Below, piece by piece: positions 8,496-17,100 of a DNA stretch of 64,000 bases; within the stretch, counting starts at the first letter, position 1; every line of letters starts with the position of its first letter. A program made the position numbers and the translations under genes. Source of the DNA: Paenibacillus sp. BIHB 4019 (GTDB taxonomy: Bacteria > Bacillota > Bacilli > Paenibacillales > Paenibacillaceae). The DNA is taken from NCBI RefSeq assembly GCF_002741035.1, contig NZ_CP016808.1:4016501-4080500 (forward strand), in the 5' to 3' direction. Below the pieces are notes generated by a model. That model was not told the origin of the DNA, searched no databases, and worked only from the letters and a program-made list of their open reading frames with translations.

Positions 8496-8790
8496 ATCTG
8501 ATAGCTTGCTTATATTCAAAAAATACATACACTTGATACAGCCATGGGCTATTACTATTTGTCGAATTAATGAAGTTAACGACTATAAATTCATTTGAAA
8601 AATAAAAAAAATTATATCAAACTTAGTTTTCGACATATTAGAGCAATATTCGACAAAATCTCCTGATGAATAAAATAATGTAATCATGTTATATTAATCT
8701 TTGGGTCTTTTAGAGAGGGAAGAATATACCATGTTATAGAATTTGAAAGGTGTAGAAATGATATTCTATTACTGCAGGTGGAGGTTTCAT

Positions 8791-11037
8791 ATGTTCAGAA
8801 ATTTATTTAACATCCGATTAACGATATTTTTATTGCTTATCCTTTTAACTTTAACAACAATTCCTACGGGAGTTTTTGCTAATCAACAAAGTAAAGTTAA
8901 TGAAGCTTTATTAACACGTAATAATGAGAACTTGCTTGTCAATTCAGACTTTGAGGTAACAGGAACAAATGGAATAGCAAAAAACTGGGAGAGCTATGGC
9001 ACTGCTAATTTCAGTTTAGTCAGTAATCCTGTGTCGAGTGGAGGACAAGCTCAAAAGATAACAGTATCCAATTTAGCAATAGGTTATTTTGTTTCTGTCA
9101 ATCAGGCTTTAGAGGTTATCCCTGGTACTCCGTTTGTATTGAGCGGAAGGTTTAATATAGAAGCTTTATCCAATGCAAAAGTTCAACTCCAAGCTGATTT
9201 TTATAATCGCGAATCCTACCTTTCATCAACTGTTCTTGATTTGTCTCAAACGAACACAGGTGGCTATGTGACGCTATCTGGTCATGATATCATTCCTGAA
9301 AAAGCCTCTATTGTGCGTGTACATGCCCTAATTCGATCAACGGGAAGCAATGGAGCAGGTACCATCTATGCAGACGCTATTAAACTCGCTTACACAAGCG
9401 AGGGGAATTTAGTCGCAAATTCTGATTTTAAACAGTCAGGAGCGAGCAATTCATTAGCAGATGCATGGGCAAGCGTGTTTTCAGCCACTTCACAATTTTC
9501 TTTAGTAACAGACCCCGTATTAAATGGGAAAAAGGTTCAAAAAATAGCTGTAACTCAGCTGCCAAAAAATGAGTTCGTGAGCGTTTATCAAAAGATGAAG
9601 GTAACGCCCAAACAGTCCTTTAATATAAGCAGCAGAATTTCCGTGGAATCATTGACAAATGCTAAGGTGCAGCTTTTTGCAGAATTTATGAATGGAAGCC
9701 GTTATGTAGGTAGCAAAGCGATGGATTTGGATGTAAAGACATCTGGAGCTTACTGGACATTATCAGGTTTTGGCGAGGTGCCCGAAGAAGCAATAACCAT
9801 GACCCTTCATGTTCTAATCAGAGGGCTGGATAATAACGCTGCAGGCGTCATTTATATCGACAATGTTAGCTTTGAATACGCAGCTGAGGAAAATCAATTG
9901 AAAAATGGAAGTTTTGAATTACTGGACTCGGGAAATATGAATACCGGAATGAATGCTTCCAGTTGGTCTTACACTTGGGGCGCTCAATCTTCCTTTGAGC
10001 TGGTTACAGCTCCCGAAGAAGTAACGGATCAACTTCGAGCTCAGAAAATAACGGTGTCAAAATTGCCTAATAATGAATTTATTGGAATTCATCAATTGCT
10101 CAAAGTAACACCGGGCCAGTCCTATTCAGTAAGTGGTCGTTTTAAAATCGATGCTCTTCAACATGCTAAAGTACAGCTGTTTTTGGATTTTTCGAGTGTT
10201 AATTCGTATGTGTCTACCGATATCGTAGATATTCCCGCAACAACTTTCGGTGAATACATTCATGTTTCAACGATGGGAGTGGTTCCGCAAAATGCGGCGT
10301 TTGTTCGCGTATACGCCATTATTCGTTCGCAAGGCTCCAATGGAGCAGGAACATTTTTTGTAGACGACATGAGATTTAGTCAGGAATCCAACCTCTTGCG
10401 AAATGCAAATTTTGAACGGGAAAAATCCGGGGAAAATGTTGCACAGGATTGGAAGCTCGTGAAGCCTGTAAGTTCGATTGAGGTTAATCAGGTAATTAAA
10501 AATCAGTCCCAGCCTGATGGACAAATGAATGTTTATTCCAGTTCAGGCTTGCTTAATTATTCGACCCAAGCAAAAAATGAAAAACGATTAAACACCTTTT
10601 ATAAATATGATTTAAATGGGAACTTGATTAAAAAGCTTAGCTTGTTAGCAAACAATAGTCGTACTCTAATTTATCAAGGGAGTAAGTCGCAGAAGGTAGC
10701 CGGCTCTTGGATTCCTAAAAATGAATTTTATAGCATTTCTCAAACCTTCATAGTTAAACCGAATCTATCCTTTAAAGTGTCAGGTCATGTCAATGTGGAA
10801 ATGCTTCATAACTCAAAGCTGCAATTGTATATTGATTTCTATGATTTTTCCGGGAACTACGTTTCGAGCAATATAACCGATGCTGTACTAACGAATGGGC
10901 AGTATATGTTGCTAGAAAATCAAGGGCAAACGCCTAACCAAGCTAGTTTTGCAAAGCTGCATTTCTTACTAAGAGCCACTGAAGCAGATGCTGCGGGGAT
11001 TTTTTATGTGGATAAAGCAGCATTTTATTATAGCTAG
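8791..11037 (+). CDS. Exported protein with four galactose-binding-like modules, the fourth split by a YD segment
   Basis: 748 residues from the ATG at 8791, chosen for GGTGGAGG six bases upstream and for the clean signal peptide it gives (1-31, ending GVFA); an in-frame ATG at 8758 and GTG-like codons upstream lack a site. Four modules of about 160 residues start near 47, 205, 368 and 534, each opening with N-L-x-x-N-x-x-F-E and containing LSGRFNIExLxxAKVQL and a closing GAGTIYxDxxxF strand. They look like CBM4/9-type or galactose-binding beta-sandwich domains. Module four carries an extra 55 or so residues holding a YD motif (FYKYDLNGNLIKK). The stop at 11037 is followed closely by the next gene, so the two are probably cotranscribed. 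Confidence 0.75.
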   Translation: MFRNLFNIRLTIFLLLILLTLTTIPTGVFANQQSKVNEALLTRNNENLLVNSDFEVTGTNGIAKNWESYGTANFSLVSNPVSSGGQAQKITVSNLAIGYFVSVNQALEVIPGTPFVLSGRFNIEALSNAKVQLQADFYNRESYLSSTVLDLSQTNTGGYVTLSGHDIIPEKASIVRVHALIRSTGSNGAGTIYADAIKLAYTSEGNLVANSDFKQSGASNSLADAWASVFSATSQFSLVTDPVLNGKKVQKIAVTQLPKNEFVSVYQKMKVTPKQSFNISSRISVESLTNAKVQLFAEFMNGSRYVGSKAMDLDVKTSGAYWTLSGFGEVPEEAITMTLHVLIRGLDNNAAGVIYIDNVSFEYAAEENQLKNGSFELLDSGNMNTGMNASSWSYTWGAQSSFELVTAPEEVTDQLRAQKITVSKLPNNEFIGIHQLLKVTPGQSYSVSGRFKIDALQHAKVQLFLDFSSVNSYVSTDIVDIPATTFGEYIHVSTMGVVPQNAAFVRVYAIIRSQGSNGAGTFFVDDMRFSQESNLLRNANFEREKSGENVAQDWKLVKPVSSIEVNQVIKNQSQPDGQMNVYSSSGLLNYSTQAKNEKRLNTFYKYDLNGNLIKKLSLLANNSRTLIYQGSKSQKVAGSWIPKNEFYSISQTFIVKPNLSFKVSGHVNVEMLHNSKLQLYIDFYDFSGNYVSSNITDAVLTNGQYMLLENQGQTPNQASFAKLHFLLRATEADAAGIFYVDKAAFYYS

Positions 11038-11082
11038 TTGAAAAAGATGTTCTATACAAAAAATAGATGGCGGGGTATAGAA

Positions 11083-14000
11083 ATGAGCTTAGGAACATCA
11101 CGTATTTACTTGAAAATTTTAATTATTGTTTTAGTATTAATGACTATTTCTAATCTTGCTTATGCGGGCTCTTCCTATGTTTATGACAGCAATGGAAGAC
11201 TTATTTCTGAAGTGAGAGACAATGGTGAAAAAGTAGATTATGTCTACGATCAGAACGGGAATTTAATTTTAAAGGAATACACCGGCAGAAATTCAGACTA
11301 TGTATTTACCAAAGAACAGGGTCTAAACGATTGGTATTATCAGATTTGGGACGGGACAAGTTTGGAGAATATGACCTGGAACAACAGCCTTTCGAGATGG
11401 GAGGGCAAAACTGCTTGGGAAATTATTGGGAGTGACTGGATTCATCCCGGAGTGAATGATATTGCTTTAACATGGCAGGCTCCGCAAAGCGGAGCTGTGA
11501 ATATAGGAGGAAATATAAAAAAGTATCAAAACAACTGGACTGGTGACGGTGTAAATATAAAGGTCTTGAAAAATAACACCCAAGTATGGCCAGTAACTGG
11601 TTGGAAGCATATAGCTGCAAATGAAGCTGTAGGCATTAATCTTAATGTGAATATTAACGTAATAGCAGGTGATAACGTATCTTTTATTTTAAATAAAAAT
11701 GAAACAATCAGTAACGATGGCACAGTTTGGAAACCGACAATCAGGTATGTTGAGAAGGCTTCAGAAGGATTTAGTTTCGAACAAGGGAAAAATAACTGGT
11801 CATACCAGATTGCCACTGCAGATGGTTATAAAGATATGGTTTGGAACACAACGGATTCCTTGTGGAGAGGAGATAATCGTTGGGAAATTATATCACAAGA
11901 ATGGATGCATCCCCAAGTAAATGATGCGGCTCTCAAATGGAAGGCGCCACAAACTGGCGTTATACATATTTCAGGAAATATAAGAAAACATCCCGTTAAC
12001 TTAGAGGGGGATGGAGTCAATTTTAAAATTATGAAAAATGATACGCAAATATGGCCCCAATCTGGCTGGGTTCATCTTGAAGGCAATGATGGGATTGGTA
12101 AAAATTTAAACTTAAACGTAAGTGTGAATAAAGGGGAACAAATCTATTTTATTTTAAATAAATATGGAAATGTGGTCTCCGATGCTACCATCGTTAATCC
12201 TAAAATTACGTATGCAGAAAAGCCATCAGCTTCCTATGGATCCGAACAAGGCAAACACAATTGGTATTACCAAACATGGGATGGAACAGCATATAAAAAT
12301 ATGGTATGGGATAGCACGTTGTCCAGATGGAAGGGAGATCACGCTTGGAGCTTAATTACTAAAGGCTGGATTCACCCTCATACTAATGACACGGTCTTTA
12401 AATGGGTGGCTCCGAATACAGGAACGATTAGAATTAAAAGTAATGTGAAAAAACACCCTATCAACCTCTTAGGAGACGGTGTGAATGCTAAAATTTTGAA
12501 AAACAACACGCAAATTTGGCCAGACTCAGGTTGGAAACGTATTGAGGGTAATGATGGCAAGGGAGCTTCAGTTATTAAAGAACTGGAAGTCACTCAAGGA
12601 GACTCCATCTATTTCAGGCTTAATCAGAATGGTGATTTTTCAAATGACGGCACAATATGGGACCCGATTATTGCTTACTTGTCTACTAAGGCTGAAGTTG
12701 ATCCGCCAATTGTTACTCCTACTGAACCCGCAGAAAATTTGTATCTAGATTTTGAAGACGGGACCGTTCAAAACTGGATTGCCCAAGGGGAAGGAGTAGT
12801 ACTTTCCAACACACAAGAGCTGGCATACGGTGGAGCAAGCAGCTTGAAAGTTTCTAATCGAACGTTAGGCTGGCACGGTCCGATGTTAAATATAACAAAC
12901 TATATTGTTCCTCTGCAGAGTTATCAGATTAAAGCATTTGTAAGATTGCCGCAAGGCACTCCGCCAGCGCAAGTCATGATGACGATACGCCGGACGCTGC
13001 CAGATGGAAACAGCTATTACGACAATATTAGTACCAAAATGGTTACTTCAAGCGGATGGGCAACTTTTGAAGGGTTATACCAGCTGAATGAACCGGCTAC
13101 AAGTATGTATTTATACTTAGAAAGTGCAAGTCCTACTGCTTCTTTCTTATTGGATAATGTAAGCATTGAAGCATATTCGGCTGAGCCAGCTCCGCTTGTT
13201 CACGACTTTGAAGATGGGACAACACACGGCTGGTATGCTCAAGGCGAAGGTGTGCTGGTTGCTAACACACAAGAGGCGGCAAGCAGTGGAAGCCATAGCT
13301 TAAAAATCAGTAATCGATCGGCTACTTGGCAAGGCCCTGCTTTGGATCTAACCAGTTATATGAAGAAAGGGCAGACATATATCCTATCAGGCAAGCTGCG
13401 TTTGCCACAAGGCGTAACGGCCAGTGACATTTTATTGACTATGAATCGTACGGATGAAAATGGCTTGCATTATTACGACAATGTGAGTGCCAGTCATGTA
13501 ACAGTAGATGGCTGGGTGGACTTCGAAGGCATCTATACTTTTACTGGAACAGTGGCCGGTTTAAATATTTACATGGAGAGTCCTAATGCGACTGCTAGCT
13601 TTTATTTGGATGATTTCAAAGTGGCGAAATATGTAGAAGCTGCACCTGTGGTGAGTCATGATTTTGAAGATGAAACGCTACAAGGGTGGGTTGCACAAGG
13701 TGAAAGTGTTGTGCTTCAAAATACTGGTGAGATAGCAAATAGCGGCCAGCGAAGCTTGAAAGTATCTGATCGGACAGCACAATGGCAAGGGCCGCTGCTT
13801 GATTTGACAAGCCTGCTGAAGCCCAATACGAAGTATCGAATTAAGGCAGCAGTCAGGTTGCCGCAAGGCACGGTTGCATCGGACCTCTTGTTCACCATTC
13901 ATCGTGAAGCTCAAGATGGTTCCCATTCCTATGATAATGTTAGCGTAAGCTCAGTAACGGCTAACGAGTGGACGATGATTAATGGAACCTATGAATATAG

Positions 14001-14097
14001 TGGTGGTGCAGCAAAAAATCTATCCTTATACGTAGAAAGCAACAATGCAACGAGCAGCTTTTTTATCGATGATTTTATTATTTTACTAGATAAATAG
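11083..14097 (+). CDS. Exported protein: YD pair, three unknown binding modules, three CBM22-like modules
   Basis: 1004 residues from ATG 11083, which follows GGCGGGG and gives a compact 28-residue signal peptide; in-frame TTG 11038 and ATG 11047 would only add a charged N-terminus. A YD pair comes first (about 31-66: YVYDSNGRLISEV, YVYDQNGNLILK). Three repeats of about 155 residues start near 75, 230 and 385 with the pattern EQGxxxWYYQ, WIHPxxND, GDGVNxKIxKNxTQIWP and GW; I do not recognise this family. Three repeats of about 152 residues start near 554, 706 and 857 with DFEDGTxxGWxAQGEG, SLKVSxRTxxWxGP and DNVSxxxV, the pattern of CBM22/CBM4_9 carbohydrate-binding modules. No enzyme domain. 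Ends 15 nt before the Rhs gene, so almost certainly the same transcript. Confidence 0.75.
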   Translation: MSLGTSRIYLKILIIVLVLMTISNLAYAGSSYVYDSNGRLISEVRDNGEKVDYVYDQNGNLILKEYTGRNSDYVFTKEQGLNDWYYQIWDGTSLENMTWNNSLSRWEGKTAWEIIGSDWIHPGVNDIALTWQAPQSGAVNIGGNIKKYQNNWTGDGVNIKVLKNNTQVWPVTGWKHIAANEAVGINLNVNINVIAGDNVSFILNKNETISNDGTVWKPTIRYVEKASEGFSFEQGKNNWSYQIATADGYKDMVWNTTDSLWRGDNRWEIISQEWMHPQVNDAALKWKAPQTGVIHISGNIRKHPVNLEGDGVNFKIMKNDTQIWPQSGWVHLEGNDGIGKNLNLNVSVNKGEQIYFILNKYGNVVSDATIVNPKITYAEKPSASYGSEQGKHNWYYQTWDGTAYKNMVWDSTLSRWKGDHAWSLITKGWIHPHTNDTVFKWVAPNTGTIRIKSNVKKHPINLLGDGVNAKILKNNTQIWPDSGWKRIEGNDGKGASVIKELEVTQGDSIYFRLNQNGDFSNDGTIWDPIIAYLSTKAEVDPPIVTPTEPAENLYLDFEDGTVQNWIAQGEGVVLSNTQELAYGGASSLKVSNRTLGWHGPMLNITNYIVPLQSYQIKAFVRLPQGTPPAQVMMTIRRTLPDGNSYYDNISTKMVTSSGWATFEGLYQLNEPATSMYLYLESASPTASFLLDNVSIEAYSAEPAPLVHDFEDGTTHGWYAQGEGVLVANTQEAASSGSHSLKISNRSATWQGPALDLTSYMKKGQTYILSGKLRLPQGVTASDILLTMNRTDENGLHYYDNVSASHVTVDGWVDFEGIYTFTGTVAGLNIYMESPNATASFYLDDFKVAKYVEAAPVVSHDFEDETLQGWVAQGESVVLQNTGEIANSGQRSLKVSDRTAQWQGPLLDLTSLLKPNTKYRIKAAVRLPQGTVASDLLFTIHREAQDGSHSYDNVSVSSVTANEWTMINGTYEYSGGAAKNLSLYVESNNATSSFFIDDFIILLDK

Positions 14098-14112
14098 AGG
14101 AGATCGATCAAC

Positions 14113-17100
14113 TTGAAGAAGGTCATAAGTTATCTATTAGTCATTAGTTTATTATTATCTATTTTTTCGGATATGGGGAGTCCAGTTGCCTATGCCAATT
14201 TAGAAACCGATGGAGCTTCAGTAACGGTAGAAGATTCGGTATATATTCCCGGAACGAATCCGCTAGTAGATGAAGAATTGTCTGTCGACGAGTCAGTATA
14301 TGAGAAAAAATGGGGTATTTTTTCAGAGGAGCAAGTAGAGATCATTACCCAGCAGTATACGCTGGATATGAAGAAACTGGCGGTGTATTTCTATACAGAG
14401 CTAACGCCTCTATTAGAGACTGAGCAGTTTTTTGAAGTTTTAGATATGACAGCAGAAGATCTTCCGGTATTAATAAATAAACTTACAGAAGCACAGCAAG
14501 TGTTATTAAGGGAACTAACTCCAGTTACGATGAAGCAATATGATTATGATCACAATTATGAGGAAGTACTAGCTCAACAGAACGTTAAAGTTGAAGCCCC
14601 ATTTATTGAAGCGAACGGAAATCCAATATTGGAGGCCATTGTAGATCAGTATGAAAGTGCAACGGCTTCTACTTACAGTAGTAAAGCTAAAAAGAGTGGC
14701 AAAGTATCAACGGCGAGCACAGGAAATAGCTTTCGTTTTACCGAAAAAAATAGTGAATATAAATATAAAGCCAATACCGACTCCAATGTAGATCCGATTT
14801 ATAAAACAGCTAATCAAAGAGATGTTGATTTATATTTGCCTGGAAGAAATGGGATGGATTTCAGTTTGGTTCGTAGTTACAGTTCGTTGAACGCTAAAAT
14901 CATGCAGCCTAGTTTAGACGGAGATCTGTCTAATCCAGTATGCCATCCAGATAATGCCACTTTTCAAACTGGTTTAACGGATTGCATGGGCAATTTTCCT
15001 TACCCAAGCTATTATGATTATGGTTTTGGAGACAATCTAGGTTTTATTGCAACGGGCTGGTCACTCAATATTCCTAAAATGACGGAGGGAACGATTAGTG
15101 CTACAATTGCCTCGACCTTAACGAGTAGCAATATCAACTTCTATAATCGTGCTACCTATTCTACAACAGATACGATTACCTTTGATTTAGATGATGGATC
15201 ATCATATGAGTTCAGAGGTAATGATAACACACCTTACAATCATCCATACAGTAATGTTACTTATTTCTATAATGGAACGGGCTATAGTTTGGTACTAGAT
15301 GATAAAATCACATATACGTTTAACAGGGATGGACAAATTTTAACAAAAAGTAATCGTCTTGGTGATCAAATAACCTATGATTATCAACAACATGCCAATA
15401 GAATCATCATTACAGACACTATCGGAAGAAAAATTCAGACGGATGGTCCATTAGGTGTGCCTCCATACGGTACCCAAGGTTTCACTGTAACGGATCCACA
15501 AGGAAATCTAACGCACAAAATTAAGTATAATATGGAGACAGATAATCCTGTTATGCAAGCAAGGACTTATGTTTTCGGGACTGCTCAAGAATATCAAAAT
15601 GATGAGAATCCAAGAAGTGTTTTTTTTAGTAAGCTTACGAGTGTGGTTGATGTTCTAGCGAATAAGACGTTGAAAACGTACACTTATCAGACACCGGGTC
15701 TCGTAACCCGAGCAGATTTTAACTTTGAAGATGATTATATGTATCTTATGGAAAATGGAAAACCTGTCCTTGATTTTTTAAATGGAGCAGAATCCAGTTT
15801 AATCATCGAACGGGATAATGAAGTTCATGGTGAAATTAATTATCTTTTGTTGGACACAATTACGGATAATAGTGGTTTAGAAATCAAATATAAATATCGT
15901 CCATATGAGTGGGATTGGTTTAAAGAGGGAAATGGTTATAAAAGAGAGCAAAAAAGAGGGACAATGCGATTGTATCTCGATCCATGGAACCTTACCTATA
16001 TTGGGTATCACCCGGTAACGAATGTGTATTATAGCTATACCAATAAAGCTGGACAAAAAAAGTTTCTTACACAGAATGTGGCTATATTTTCAAGTTATGC
16101 ACAGGAAATATGGACGACACCTAAAACGGGTGGCATTGTAGAAAATTTTCGATTGAAAAATAGTAATGAGTTCCGTCGTCCTGAATTTGCAGTGTCTATT
16201 TCTCTGGCTTTAGGAGAGTATAGCGAAAGTAGTACTACTGTTTATCGACCATCAGGAAAAGGTTCATTCGTACCTGTAAACGAAATGAAAGGGCAGCTTA
16301 GCTTTTTCAACTATTTGAATTTCCAGGAGGAAGGTAGCACATATGGTGTTTCTTTCTTTGAAAATCAAGCTTATCAATATGACCCTGGAAAAAACAAACC
16401 GTATTTAACCAAAGTATTTGGAAATGATAATAAGTTAGACATAAGTAAATTCTTGAGATCGGGTAATGATCGTACATTGCCAGCCAATTTGGATAAATAC
16501 GCAACGCTTTATCGCACGGAATATGATGCGTTTGGATATGTGATCTATCAGGAAGACCCTTATGGAAACAAAATGGAGATGGCCTATGGCGGGCCCTACC
16601 ATCAAATAAGTTCACAGAAACAAACGGCAGCAGATGGTTTAACGAAGTCAGAAATAACTTTTACTTATAACCCGGATGGCACGCTCCTTCGAACAACGCA
16701 GCTTGGTAGCTATCGCGATCCAGCTTCGCCATCAGTTGTCCGTCAGGATCAAGCGGTTACGGACTATTTGAATTACAATAGTTCAAAGCAGCCTACCCGT
16801 ATTCGCACAACAAGCTCGGGTAGTCAATATGATCAACAACCAACTGAAACAATTGTGGATATGCAATATGATGCAAGTAATTTACATGTGATTAAAGAAA
16901 CGACGAATGTCACTTTAGGTAAGGGAAAGGCAGCTACGCCGCTAGTTGTTCTTTATGAATATGACAATAAGGATCAGCTCAAAAAACAGACTTTTCCTGA
17001 TGGTAGTACAGCAACGTATAGTTATGATCCAAGTGGTCGGATGGCTTCAGAAAGCTATACACCGTCTGCTGCTAATCCTGGTGCGGTTAGAACGACGAAT

